DNA of 64,000 nucleotides from Streptomyces sp. ISL-43 (lineage in GTDB: Bacteria; Actinomycetota; Actinomycetes; Streptomycetales; Streptomycetaceae). The position numbers and the translations under genes were made by a program. Every line of letters starts with the position of its first letter. Positions within the stretch are counted from its first letter, which is position 1. The stretch is taken from contig NZ_JAGGOT010000029.1 of NCBI RefSeq assembly GCF_018614195.1, forward strand, positions 62,001-126,000. The letters run 5' to 3'. This document shows, in pieces, positions 41,749 through 50,055 of the stretch. The notes under the pieces were generated by a model, which worked only from the letters and a program-made list of their open reading frames with translations, did no database searches and was not told the DNA's origin.

Positions 41749-42642
41749 GTGACTAGCACCGATCTCACCACCACCGTGACCTCTGCCGGCAATTCCGTGA
41801 TCATCCCGGGCCCGGCGACGCCCTACCAGGGGGACATCGCCCGTTACTGGAACAACGAGGCCAGGCCCGTGAACCTGCGCCTCGGCGACGTCGACGGCCT
41901 TTACCACCACCACTACGGCATCGGCGACGTCGACCACTCCGCCCTCGGCGACGCCGACGACAGCGAATCCGAGAAGAAGCTGGTCGCCGAGCTCCACCGG
42001 CTGGAGTCGGCACAGGCCGAACTCCTCCTGGACCACCTCGGCACCATCGGGCAGGACGATACGCTCGTGGACGCCGGCTGCGGCCGCGGCGGCTCGATGG
42101 TCATGGCCCACCAGCGCTTCGGATGCAAGGTCGAGGGCGTCACCCTGTCGGCCAAGCAGGCCGACTTCGCCAACCAGCGCGCCCGCGAGCTCGGCATCGC
42201 GGACCACGTCCGCGCCAGCGTCTGCAACATGCTCGGCACGCCCTTCGAGACCGGGCAGGCCGCGGCCTCGTGGAACAACGAGTCGAGCATGTACGTGGAC
42301 CTGCACGACCTCTTCGCCGAGCACTCCCGGATCCTCGAGGTCGGCGGCCGCTACGCCACCATCACCGGCTGCTGGAACCCGCGTTACGGCCAGCCCTCCA
42401 AGTGGGTCTCCCAGATCAACGCGCACTTCGAGTGCAACATCCACTCCCGCCGGGAGTACCTGCGCGCCATGGCCGACAACCGCCTCGTACCGCAGGCCGT
42501 CATCGACCTGACTCCCGAGACCCTGCCCTACTGGGAGCTGCGGGCCACGTCCCGCCTGGTCACCGGCATCGAGGAGGCGTTCATCAACTCCTACAAGGAC
42601 GGCTCTTTCCAGTACGTCCTGATCGCGGCCGACCGCGTCTGA
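41749..42642 (+). CDS. Geranyl diphosphate 2-C-methyltransferase
   Basis: 297 residues from the GTG at 41749, favoured because AAGGATGG lies 8-11 bases upstream and homologues begin close to it. A longer form starts at the ATG at 41737, has no ribosome site and would include a TTA codon as codon 3. SAM motif I is DTLVDAGCGRGGSMVMAHQRFG; EARPVNLRLGDVDGLYHHHYGIG and ASWNNESSMYVDLHDLF are typical of GPP methyltransferases. It methylates C2 of geranyl diphosphate using SAM, supplying the synthase encoded just before it. A strong terminator follows. Confidence 0.93.
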   Translation: MTSTDLTTTVTSAGNSVIIPGPATPYQGDIARYWNNEARPVNLRLGDVDGLYHHHYGIGDVDHSALGDADDSESEKKLVAELHRLESAQAELLLDHLGTIGQDDTLVDAGCGRGGSMVMAHQRFGCKVEGVTLSAKQADFANQRARELGIADHVRASVCNMLGTPFETGQAAASWNNESSMYVDLHDLFAEHSRILEVGGRYATITGCWNPRYGQPSKWVSQINAHFECNIHSRREYLRAMADNRLVPQAVIDLTPETLPYWELRATSRLVTGIEEAFINSYKDGSFQYVLIAADRV

Positions 42643-42676
42643 CGGACCACACCACATCCGACCGACCGACGACCGA

Positions 42677-42722
42677 AAGGGCCGGGCCCGTCATCCGACG
42701 GACCCGGCCCTTGCGGCGGTAC
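42677..42722 (+). terminator. Terminator of the 2-MIB operon
   Basis: A perfect ten-base stem (AAGGGCCGGG with CCCGGCCCTT) lies 35 bases after the methyltransferase stop. The stem ends in TT and would work on either strand. Confidence 0.8.
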
Positions 42723-42813
42723 GTCCGACCGTGCGTACGAGATCGCAGGGGTTGCGGAAGAGGCCGCGCTCCCTCGCCTCGCTCCGCGAGCGCGGGCAAC
42801 GGGACACGGACGA

Positions 42814-42960
42814 TCACGAGCGGGACGACTTCATGGTCCTGCTCCCGGACGGAGAGGCCCGGCCCGGGAAGAAGTCGGCGCTTTGGACGTACTCCATCGC
42901 TTTGGCATACGCCGGATCGCCGAGGCGGCGTTCCATCTCCTGCGGGCTCGGCTCTTCCAC
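42814..42960 (-). CDS. Possible short protein downstream of Imm53
   Basis: A GTG-initiated frame encodes 48 residues (MEEPSPQEMERRLGDPAYAK, then AMEYVQSADFFPG). It lies 35 bases after the Imm53 stop on the same strand. The early part looks protein-like, the end looks like frame noise. No ribosome site. It may be a fragment of a larger lost gene. Confidence 0.25.
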   Translation of the reverse strand: MEEPSPQEMERRLGDPAYAKAMEYVQSADFFPGRASPSGSRTMKSSRS

Positions 42961-42995
42961 TCGGGTCTGGATCCAGAGGTTGGTTCTGCGCCTGC

Positions 42996-43304
42996 TCAGA
43001 GAGCGGTCGAGGTGGCCCAGGTACGAAACAGAGTGAGGGCCTCGGCGAGGTTGCCGGGGCCGCACGCGGCGTGGAAGGTCTTCTCAGCGGTCCAGGCCCA
43101 GACCCAGTCCTGCGTGCTGCGGTTGACGTCCTGGCGGGGGTACTCGCGTCCCTCCAGGTCCGTCTCCTCCAGATCGATCTCGATGGTCCAACCGGGATTG
43201 TCGAGCGTGGCAATCTTCAAGCCCCACTCGTGCTCCCACTCGCCGTCGCACTGCTGCGCGTACCAGTTCTGCAGCCAGTCAAGAAGAGGCCCCGAATCGC
43301 TCAT
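42996..43304 (-). CDS. Imm53-family immunity protein, orphan
   Basis: 102 residues: LLDWLQNWYAQQCDGEWEHEWG, KIATLDNPGWTIEIDLEETDLEG, NRSTQDWVWAWT and GPGNLAEALTLFRTWA. The WLQxWYxxQCDGxWEH and TLDNPGW motifs are those of Imm53, an immunity family of polymorphic toxin systems. Weak ribosome site. No toxin gene lies next to it; an IS630-type transposase remnant begins 70 bases away. It may be a stray immunity gene protecting against toxins from other strains, or the remainder of a decayed toxin locus. Confidence 0.8.
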   Translation of the reverse strand: MSDSGPLLDWLQNWYAQQCDGEWEHEWGLKIATLDNPGWTIEIDLEETDLEGREYPRQDVNRSTQDWVWAWTAEKTFHAACGPGNLAEALTLFRTWATSTAL

Positions 43305-43373
43305 GGCAGAAGATGCTAAGCGAGTCGCGCGCCAGGCTCGGACGTGGCTGGTCCAAGCAGCAGGGGAGAAGCG

Positions 43374-43530
43374 ATGGCGGAACCGGTACGAGTACGCAGA
43401 CTGACCGACCAGGGGGGCAACGACTGCGGCAGATCGTGCGCCGGAGCAGCACCAGCTCGGTGCGCACCGCCGCGCGATGATGCTGCTGGCGTCGGCCGGC
43501 GGGAACCGGTCCATACGGGTGATCTTGTCG
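43374..43530 (+). pseudogene. Degenerate IS630-type transposase N-terminus
   Basis: Three frames give pieces of one protein: MAEPVRVRRLTDQGG from an ATG with GGGGAGAAG upstream, then LRQIVRRSSTSSVRTA, then RAMMLLASAGGNRSIRVI. These match the usual N-terminus of Streptomyces IS630-family transposases as I remember it. The catalytic DDE part is absent. It marks an old insertion between the Imm53 gene and the protease. Confidence 0.65.
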
Positions 43531-43772
43531 GGGTGGTCACAGGGCCGTGCGGAGCAGGCCACGCCCTGACGGCGGAGGGGATAACCCTTTCTGCCGCTTG
43601 TGCGACAGGGCGTCCCGACCCCGATGGTCGGACGATCGGCCAGGCGGGGTCGGCGGTTGAAGCCGCGCCGGAGGCGGCACCGATGGAACGAGGGCCGCCC
43701 CCGCACAGGCACCAGCCGTGGCGGGGCGGCTCACCCATGCCGACCCTCCGTCCCCCTCAGGGAGCTCTTTTC
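43531..43772. other. Non-coding stretch before the protease gene
   Basis: No gene supported. It follows the transposase remnant and contains no recognisable promoter apart from the GGGAG ribosome site for the protease at its end. Confidence 0.4.
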
Positions 43773-44954
43773 ATGCGCCTGCTCGCACGTCTGGCCACCG
43801 CCGCCCTCATCACCGTGACCCCGATCGCGGCCGGTACGGCCTCCGCCGCGGCCCCGGAACCGACCCCGGCGCCGCTGCACACCTCCTCGAAAGCGGTGCC
43901 CGGCAAGTACATCGTGACCCTGGAGAAGGGGGTGGACGCGGCCAAGGCCGCGCAGAAGCTTGGACTGACGCCGTCGTTCGTCTACGGCTCCGTGTTGAAC
44001 GGCTTCGCGGTACCGATGACTCCGCTCCAGCTGACGATCGTCCGCAACAGCCTGGGGGTGAAGTCGGTGGAGGAGGACGCGAAGTTCCAGGCCACGCCGA
44101 TGCAGGCCACCGCGCCCGGGACCCGGGCCCCGTCCGCGTCCTGGGGACTGGACCGGATCAACCAGAAGAACCTGCCGCTCGACAACGACTTCAGCACCGA
44201 GGGCAACGGCGCCGGAGTGACGGCGTACATCCTCGACACCGGCATCGACTACGCCCACGAGGAGTTCGGGGGACGCGCCACCCTCGGCTACGACGCCGTC
44301 GACGCCCTGGCGAAGGGGCAGGACTGCAACGGCCACGGCACTCACGTCGCGGGCACGGTGGGCGGCAGGACGTACGGGGTGGCGCGCAAGGTCAGCCTGG
44401 TCAGCGTCCGCGTGCTCGGCTGTGACGGCGGAGGGGAGGTCTCGCAGGTCATCGCGGGCCTGGACTGGGTGGCCAAGAACGCCAAGCAGCCCGCCGTCCT
44501 GAACGGCTCGCTCGGCGGGGACAAGTCCGAGGCCGTGAACGACGCCGCGAACGCCCTGTCCGACGCCGGTGTGCTGCCGGTCATCGCGGCGGGCAACGCC
44601 TCGAAGGACGCGTGCTTCGTCTCCCCGGCCTCCGCGTCCCGTGTGCTGACGGTGGCGGCGAGCAATCAGTGGGACGAGGAGGCGTTCTTCTCCAACTACG
44701 GCGCGTGCGTCTCCGTCTACGCCCCCGGCGAGGCCATCGTCTCGGCGAAGCTCGGCGGCGGCTCCCTCGCCCTGAACGGCACATCCATGGCCGCCCCGCA
44801 CGTGGCCGCAGTCGTCGCCCTCTACAAGGCCGCGCACACCGCGGCGGTCCCGTCGGAGATCGCCGAGTTCATCGAATCCGAGGCCACCAAGGACCTTCTG
44901 ACCGACGTCAGCAAGACCAGCCCGAACCAGCTGCTGTCCACCGGCGGGCTCTGA
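43773..44954 (+). CDS. Secreted subtilisin-like serine protease (S8) with I9 propeptide
   Basis: 393 residues; the ATG follows AGGGAG. A Sec signal peptide (1-30, ending GTASAAAPEP) is followed by an inhibitor_I9 propeptide (about 45-115: PGKYIVTLEKGVDAAKAA) and the peptidase domain. The catalytic triad is Asp in AYILDTGID, His in GHGTHVAGTVGG and Ser in LNGTSMAAPHVAA; the oxyanion Asn is in VIAAGNASKDACF. It resembles the Streptomyces alkaline serine proteases of the proteinase K type, secreted and self-processed. A strong terminator follows 16 bases after the stop. Confidence 0.94.
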   Translation: MRLLARLATAALITVTPIAAGTASAAAPEPTPAPLHTSSKAVPGKYIVTLEKGVDAAKAAQKLGLTPSFVYGSVLNGFAVPMTPLQLTIVRNSLGVKSVEEDAKFQATPMQATAPGTRAPSASWGLDRINQKNLPLDNDFSTEGNGAGVTAYILDTGIDYAHEEFGGRATLGYDAVDALAKGQDCNGHGTHVAGTVGGRTYGVARKVSLVSVRVLGCDGGGEVSQVIAGLDWVAKNAKQPAVLNGSLGGDKSEAVNDAANALSDAGVLPVIAAGNASKDACFVSPASASRVLTVAASNQWDEEAFFSNYGACVSVYAPGEAIVSAKLGGGSLALNGTSMAAPHVAAVVALYKAAHTAAVPSEIAEFIESEATKDLLTDVSKTSPNQLLSTGGL

Positions 44955-44970
44955 CCCTCGGAGCGCCTCA

Positions 44971-45001
44971 GCCCCCGGCGGCCGACCAGGCCGCCGGGGG
45001 C
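44971..45001 (+). terminator. Terminator after the protease gene
   Basis: Thirteen-base perfect stem (GCCCCCGGCGGCC with GGCCGCCGGGGGC) and a five-base loop, GACCA, placed 16 bases after the stop codon. Confidence 0.8.
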
Positions 45002-45094
45002 CGGCCGAACGTGTGCAACCCCGTGCCGCTTGGCGTGTCTGACCCGTCCCGGGGCGGGGTACAGACCTTGGCAGGCTGACGTCGGGGGGCGCGG

Positions 45095-46627
45095 ATGGGT
45101 CGGGCACTGCGGGTGGGGTTACCCGTACTTCTGGCGGGCTGTGTCCTCTGGTACGCCTCGTACTACACCACCATCGTGGTCTGGGAGACGCGCAACCTCT
45201 TCTCGTGGCTGGCCGCGCCCTTGCTGGGGGCCTGCCTCGTCACACTGCTGTGGCTGCTGGTGAAACGGATCCGCGGGAAGGGGCGCGACGCCGGCGGTGG
45301 CGGCGCGGCGGTGGCCCTCGGATGGCTGTGCGGAGTCCTCGGCCTGGGCATGGCGGTCTGGTGGCTGGTGTACGGCGCGTACCTCCAGGACCGGGAGTAC
45401 ATGCACGACGTGCGGATCGTGACCGAGGCGGTGCCCGAGCTCGCGGCCAGGGCGCCCTACGTGGTCGGCAAGGCGCAGGCCGCCCCCCACCTGGGTGACG
45501 TCACCGGCGAGATCTCCGACATCACCTACCTCCCGGACTCGGACCGGTTCGCGACCCTGGTCGAACGGCGCGGCTGGCTGTCGGGATACGAGGTCGGCCT
45601 CGTGCAGGACATTCCGCTCGGTGGCAACAGCCGTACGCAGCAGCGTTGTTCGTTCGACGTGGAGGTGGCGGACGCGCGGATCGGCGGCTGGTTCAACCAC
45701 AACCTCGGCCGGAAGATCTCGGCGCTGAAGCGGTGGGTGCGCTTCGACGCCGGCGACGCCTACGTGACCTGCGAGGACGGCACACCGATCGTGGTCGTCC
45801 CGCTGAAACGCCAGACCGGAGTCCTGGTGGTGACCGAACGGCCCGCCGGACTCGCGCTCTACGACGGACGGACCGGAAGACTCACGATCACCACCGACAC
45901 GGCCGCGGTGCCCGGCCCGTCGTATCCGCTGAGCCTCGCGGCCCGGCAGCGGGAGGGAACCGCGGCGGTCGGGAGTTTCGCCGACTGGTGGTTCGAGCGC
46001 AGCGGCTGGGACGAGTCCGAGGACGGTGCCAACGAGGGCAACGAGTCGGAGTTCACCCTGCAGTACCGCGACACGAGCGGGCGCAGCGCGTACGTCACCC
46101 CCCTCACCCCGCAGGGGGAGGCAAGCTCGGTCGTGGCCGTATCGACCGTGCCGACCCGCCACCAGGGCGGCGGGCTCGCCCCGATGACCGTCCACCGGCT
46201 CAGTCCGACGTGGTCGTCGCCGAAGGCGCTCGTCGCACTGATCAAGGCGGAGTACCGGGACGTCTGCTGCTACAACGACGACAGGGTGTTCGAGGTCGTT
46301 CCCACCGGCGGCAGCACGTGGACCGCCACGGTCGGCAGCGAGCAGAACATCCGCTACCGGGTGGAGGGCAGGGGCCAGGTGGACGGCCGCGAGGCGACCT
46401 GCCTGAAGGCCGCCGACGGAGCGCTCATCCGGTGCGCGTACGCGGCGCCCGGCTCGCCGGAGGAGCGCGAACTCCAGCGCAGGGAGCAGGAGAAGCAGAA
46501 ACAGAAGACCGAGAACCCCGCGAGCCCGGCAGACCCCGGCGACCTCACCGCCTACACCCCGGAACAGCTGGCCGAACTGCAACGACGCGTCTCCGAGGAG
46601 ATGGTCCGCCGGCTGAAGGGCGCCTAG
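45095..46627 (+). CDS. Membrane-anchored protein of unknown function
   Basis: 510 residues. Three hydrophobic segments at the N-terminus (about 5-27, 36-58 and 72-97) are followed by a large soluble domain of about 400 residues. The domain has Cys pairs (QQRCSFDVEV, YVTCEDG, VCCYNDD, TCLKA and IRCAY), consistent with an outside location, and a Gln/Lys-rich C-terminal helix (REQEKQKQKTE, then EQLAELQRRVSEEMVRRLKG). No family recognised. Its stop lies 52 bases from that of the opposing cynR, in a stretch with TACGGG repeats. Confidence 0.78.
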   Translation: MGRALRVGLPVLLAGCVLWYASYYTTIVVWETRNLFSWLAAPLLGACLVTLLWLLVKRIRGKGRDAGGGGAAVALGWLCGVLGLGMAVWWLVYGAYLQDREYMHDVRIVTEAVPELAARAPYVVGKAQAAPHLGDVTGEISDITYLPDSDRFATLVERRGWLSGYEVGLVQDIPLGGNSRTQQRCSFDVEVADARIGGWFNHNLGRKISALKRWVRFDAGDAYVTCEDGTPIVVVPLKRQTGVLVVTERPAGLALYDGRTGRLTITTDTAAVPGPSYPLSLAARQREGTAAVGSFADWWFERSGWDESEDGANEGNESEFTLQYRDTSGRSAYVTPLTPQGEASSVVAVSTVPTRHQGGGLAPMTVHRLSPTWSSPKALVALIKAEYRDVCCYNDDRVFEVVPTGGSTWTATVGSEQNIRYRVEGRGQVDGREATCLKAADGALIRCAYAAPGSPEERELQRREQEKQKQKTENPASPADPGDLTAYTPEQLAELQRRVSEEMVRRLKGA

Positions 46628-46679
46628 CGCGTCGTGCCGGCGGCCGTCTTCCCGTACGGGTACGGGTACGGGCGCGGGC

Positions 46680-47582
46680 TCAGGCTTCGGTCCCGGCGGC
46701 GGCCGACCACTCGCGGACGAGGGCGGTGAAGGCGCGGGCCGCCGCGCTCTGGTAGCTGCTTTCGCGGCGCAGCAGCGTGACGGTGCGCGGGGGGAGGGCG
46801 GGTTCGAGGGGGACGGGGTGGAGGTGGGCGTGGGTGTGGGTGATCGCGTCGGGAAGGACGGTGGCGAGCGGGGCGCGCTGGACGATCTCGGTGAGGGCGT
46901 TGATGGAGTTGGCCTCCACCGCGATGCGGGGCCGCACGCGGTGTGCGGCGAAGTGCGCGTCGATGTGGGCGCGGGTGACGAAGTCCCCGCTGAGCAGGGC
47001 GAGCGGATGGTCGGCGAGCTCGGCCAGGGGGAGCGGCCCGGTGCGTCCCGCCTGGGGGTGGGGGGTGCCCACGACGAGGCCGAGGGTCTCGGTGAACAAC
47101 TCGATGCCGGTGATGCCGGGCAGGTGGGGACCGCTGAAGGCGATGCCCAGGTCGAGGGCGTCGGCCAGTAGCGCGTTCTCGATCTGATCCTGAGTCAATT
47201 CCTTGACGTCCAGGGAGATTCCGGGATGGCGTGCGTACAGCAGCTCGGTCAGCGGGCCGATGAGGTACGCGGTGAAGGTGGGGGTCATCGCGAGCCGCAG
47301 GGTGCCGGTCGAGAGGTCGTGGACGTCGAGTACGGCGCGTTCGGCGGCGGCCAGGTCCCGTAGCGCGCGGCGGGCGTGGCGGGCGTAGACCGCGCCGGCG
47401 TCGGTGAGCCGGACCGAGCGGCCCGTGCGGTCCAGCAGCTGGACCCCCACCGTCCGTTCGAGCTGCTTGATCTGCTGGGACAGGGTGGGCTGCGAGATGT
47501 GCAGCTCTTCGGCGGCGCGGGTGAAGCTCGCGTGCTCGGCCACGGCGAGCAGATAGCGCAGGTGACGGAGTTCCGGTGCCAT
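46680..47582 (-). CDS. cynR: LysR-family regulator of the cyanate genes
   Basis: 300 residues from the ATG at 47582; a start 21 bases earlier would overlap the operator-like repeat. The N-terminal helix-turn-helix reads LRYLLAVAEHASFTRAAEELHISQPTLSQQIKQLE, and the rest is a LysR substrate-binding domain (LRLAMTPTFTAYLIGPL and onward). It is divergent from carbonic anhydrase and cyanase genes, the arrangement of cynR-cynTS in other bacteria, so cyanate is the likely inducer. The 123-base gap contains a dyad for its binding. Confidence 0.88.
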   Translation of the reverse strand: MAPELRHLRYLLAVAEHASFTRAAEELHISQPTLSQQIKQLERTVGVQLLDRTGRSVRLTDAGAVYARHARRALRDLAAAERAVLDVHDLSTGTLRLAMTPTFTAYLIGPLTELLYARHPGISLDVKELTQDQIENALLADALDLGIAFSGPHLPGITGIELFTETLGLVVGTPHPQAGRTGPLPLAELADHPLALLSGDFVTRAHIDAHFAAHRVRPRIAVEANSINALTEIVQRAPLATVLPDAITHTHAHLHPVPLEPALPPRTVTLLRRESSYQSAAARAFTALVREWSAAAGTEA

Positions 47583-47590
47583 GGATCCGA

Positions 47591-47609
47591 CTATAGATGA
47601 CATCGATAG
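47591..47609. promoter_or_regulatory. LysR-type dyad in the cynR-cynT gap
   Basis: CTATAGATGACATCGATAG is an inverted repeat with arms CTAT-GATG and CATC-ATAG around a central A, matching at eight of nine positions per arm. It sits nine bases before the cynR start, where an autoregulating LysR protein would bind. A second ATCATGGAT stretch follows. Confidence 0.6.
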
Positions 47610-47705
47610 CGATCATGGATTCTGCGACTTGGACTCTATGAGTGCAGCTCATGCATGGTGGAACACGTCGGCCCCACGGGGTCGGAACCCACGAAGGGAG
47701 TGACC

Positions 47706-48356
47706 ATGAATGACCTCAGCGAGGGCGTCGCACGCTTTCAGCAGGACGTCTTCCCGGCCAAGGCGGAGCTCTTCGCCCACCTGGCGACCACGCACAGCCC
47801 GACCACGCTGTTCATCAGCTGCTCCGACGCCCGCGTCGTGCCGGAGCTGATCACCCAGCGCGAGCCGGGTGAGCTGTTCGTCATCCGTACCGCGGGCAAC
47901 CTCGTCCCCGCCTACGCCCCCGGCTCCGACGGGGTCGCGGCCGGCATCGAGTACGCCGTCGCCGTCCTGGGTGTGAGCGACGTCGTGGTCTGCGGGCACT
48001 CCGCCTGCGGCGCCATGACCGCCCTGGCCGAGGGCCACGACCTCGCCGCCCTGCCGGCCGTCGCACACTGGCTCCGCAACGCGGGCGCCTCGCGGGCCGG
48101 TACGGCTCCCACCGGTCCCACGGGTCCCGACAGCGCCCTTGTCCCCGCCGCGGTCGAATCCGAGGACAGGGTGAGCGCGCTGGTGCGGGACAACGTCGCG
48201 GCGCAGCTGGCGAACCTGGCCACGCACCCCTCGGTGGCCCGCGCCCTGGCCGCCGGGGCGGTCACCCTGCACGGCTGGGTCTACGACATCGCCACCGGCA
48301 CGGTCGCCGAGCTCGCTCCCACCGCCGCCGGCCGCGCTCCCGTCCACGCGGGCTGA
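47706..48356 (+). CDS. cynT: Beta-class carbonic anhydrase of the cyanate operon
   Basis: 216 residues; the ATG follows GGGAG. Zinc ligands and active-site residues are present: FISCSDARVVPELI (Cys, Asp-Arg dyad), then VVVCGHSACGAMTAL (His and Cys). The Ala-Pro-Thr-rich insert around 130-145 is unusual but lies outside the active site. In cyanate degradation it interconverts CO2 and bicarbonate, keeping bicarbonate available for cyanase. It precedes cynS by 83 bases. Confidence 0.93.
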   Translation: MNDLSEGVARFQQDVFPAKAELFAHLATTHSPTTLFISCSDARVVPELITQREPGELFVIRTAGNLVPAYAPGSDGVAAGIEYAVAVLGVSDVVVCGHSACGAMTALAEGHDLAALPAVAHWLRNAGASRAGTAPTGPTGPDSALVPAAVESEDRVSALVRDNVAAQLANLATHPSVARALAAGAVTLHGWVYDIATGTVAELAPTAAGRAPVHAG

Positions 48357-48439
48357 CCTCCAGCCCCCGTCGGCGTTCGGCCCCCACCGGAACGCAACAA
48401 CCTCCCCCCCCGTCAGTACGTAAGAGAAGGAAACCTCCC

Positions 48440-48910
48440 ATGGCGCACGCCCAGTTCGACCCCACCGCCCGCCAGGCACTGGCCATCGCCGCGGTCGAGG
48501 CCAAGACCCGCAAGGACCTCACCTGGCGGCAGATCGCCGAGCCGACCGGCCTGTCGGTCGCCTTCGTCACCGCGGCCCTGCTGGGCCAGCACCCGCTGCC
48601 CGCCGACGCCGCCGAGGCCGCGGCCGGGATCCTGGGGCTGGGCGACGACGCCGCGCTGCTGCTGCAGACCATCCCGACCCGCGGTTCCCTCCCCGGCTCC
48701 ATCCCCACGGACCCGACGATCTACCGGTTCCACGAGATGCTCCAGGTGTACGGCACCACGCTGAAGGCCCTGGTCCACGAGGAGTTCGGTGACGGCATCA
48801 TCAGCGCGATCAACTTCAAGCTCGACGTGAAGAAGGTCGCCGACCCCGAGGGCGGCGAGCGCGCGGTCATCACCCTGGACGGCAAGTACCTCCCGACCAA
48901 GCCGTTCTGA
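48440..48910 (+). CDS. cynS: Cyanate hydratase (cyanase)
   Basis: 156 residues, family length. The N-terminal helical domain contains KTRKDLTWRQIAEPTGLSVAFVTAALLGQ; the catalytic C-terminal part has IYRFHEMLQVYG (Arg and Glu) and EEFGDGIISAINF (Ser), the Arg-Glu-Ser triad. It converts cyanate and bicarbonate to ammonia and CO2 as a decamer. AAGGAAA lies just before the ATG. Together with cynT it feeds ammonia into the same nitrogen pool as the urease cluster to its right. Confidence 0.97.
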   Translation: MAHAQFDPTARQALAIAAVEAKTRKDLTWRQIAEPTGLSVAFVTAALLGQHPLPADAAEAAAGILGLGDDAALLLQTIPTRGSLPGSIPTDPTIYRFHEMLQVYGTTLKALVHEEFGDGIISAINFKLDVKKVADPEGGERAVITLDGKYLPTKPF

Positions 48911-48953
48911 GCCGCTCGCTCGGCCCGGCGCGGCCGGAGCCTGTCGTCGGTCG

Positions 48954-49364
48954 TCAGTCCTCGGTGAGGACGAAGTGCGTCCCGCGGCCGCCGGCGTCGA
49001 CGTGCACGACCTGGTCGCCCACCCGGACGGTCTGGGTGCCGGCGGTGGTCCAGGACCCGTCCGGGCCGCCGCTGCCGGGCAGCGGTGTCCAGACCTCGAG
49101 GAAGGTGCTGCCGTCGAGGTTGGTGCCGGTCTCGATCATGCGGGTGCCCTCGGCGCGCAGGGTCGCGACGTCGTGGCCGGGCTCGCCGACGTCGTGGTGG
49201 AAGGTGACCTGCTCGCCGTCGTACGAGGTCGTCCCGGCGAATCCGCGGCTGTCCGCGTAGCAGGCGCCGGACTGGATCCACACGACGTGCCCGGTCTCCA
49301 GGAGCGGGCCGCTGTCACGGCTGATTCCGGCGCGGAGCCATGCGCCACGGGTGGGTGCGTCCAT
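48954..49364 (-). CDS. Small beta-rich protein of unknown function
   Basis: 136 residues with many strands and few helices: ETGHVVWIQSGACYADSRGF, TTSYDGEQVTFHHDVGEPG and RMIETGTNLDGSTFLEVWTPL. The pattern suggests a lipocalin-like barrel (it faintly recalls HRI1-type proteins), but I cannot assign a family. No signal peptide. It converges on cynS with 43 bases between the stops. Confidence 0.65.
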   Translation of the reverse strand: MDAPTRGAWLRAGISRDSGPLLETGHVVWIQSGACYADSRGFAGTTSYDGEQVTFHHDVGEPGHDVATLRAEGTRMIETGTNLDGSTFLEVWTPLPGSGGPDGSWTTAGTQTVRVGDQVVHVDAGGRGTHFVLTED

Positions 49365-49579
49365 GCTCCCAGGGTGTCAGAACCCCGGCCGGCGGAGGGC
49401 CGAGGCGCACCCGAGGAGTCGGCCGGCACGGCCGGCGCGCTCACCGGAACCAAGATTCCGGATAGCGGACGGCGCTGTCGATCCACCCCCGGACCGACTG
49501 TGTGCCGTCGCCGCCACCGTGCCTTACGATCGCGGTGCCCCGTGCCTTCGGGGAGGTCATCCTGGTCTGGGGGAGTGTC

Positions 49580-50014
49580 GTGTCTCGCGTTGTCGGCTAT
49601 GCGTCCGGCGTGTTCGACCTCTTCCACATCGGACACGTGAACCTCCTCAGGCACGCCCGCGGCCAGTGCGACCACCTCGTGGCGGGCGTACTGACCGACG
49701 AGGTAGCGGGCCACAAGGGGCACGCCCCGGTCGTACCGCTCCACGAGCGGCTGGAGATCGTGAGCTCGGTCAAATACGTCGACGAGGCCGTCGTCGACAC
49801 CACGCTCGAAAAGATGGAGGCCTGGCGGCAGGTCGGCTTCCACCGCCTGTTCAAGGGCGAGGACTGGAAGGGAACCCTCCGCGGCGCCCAATGGGAGCGC
49901 GACTTCGCGGAGGTGGGGGTCGAGGTCGTCTACCTCCCCTACACCATGCACGTCTCCAGTACGACGCTGCGGAAGCTGCTCCAGGTACTGGTCGACAGCG
50001 GCGACCGGCGCTGA
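49580..50014 (+). CDS. Glycerol-3-phosphate cytidylyltransferase-like enzyme (TagD/RfaE type)
   Basis: 144 residues from the GTG at 49580, with GGGGGAG six bases upstream; longer in-frame starts would add non-conserved sequence. The nucleotidyltransferase signature is SGVFDLFHIGHVNLLRHAR (HxGH) and the C-terminal RTEGISTT equivalent is TMHVSSTTLRKLL; RLFKGEDWKGT is typical of the TagD group. It would make CDP-glycerol or a related CDP-alcohol, used in teichoic acid or glycan synthesis. No teichoic acid genes lie around it. The RraA-like gene follows after 41 bases. Confidence 0.88.
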   Translation: MSRVVGYASGVFDLFHIGHVNLLRHARGQCDHLVAGVLTDEVAGHKGHAPVVPLHERLEIVSSVKYVDEAVVDTTLEKMEAWRQVGFHRLFKGEDWKGTLRGAQWERDFAEVGVEVVYLPYTMHVSSTTLRKLLQVLVDSGDRR

Positions 50015-50055
50015 AGCCGTCGCGGCCCGGACGAGCCGGAAGAGTAAGGATCGAT

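Noticed and set aside
43344..43772. Long N-terminal extension of the protease
   Set aside because: It reads through the transposase remnant. The signal peptide and ribosome site place the start at 43773.
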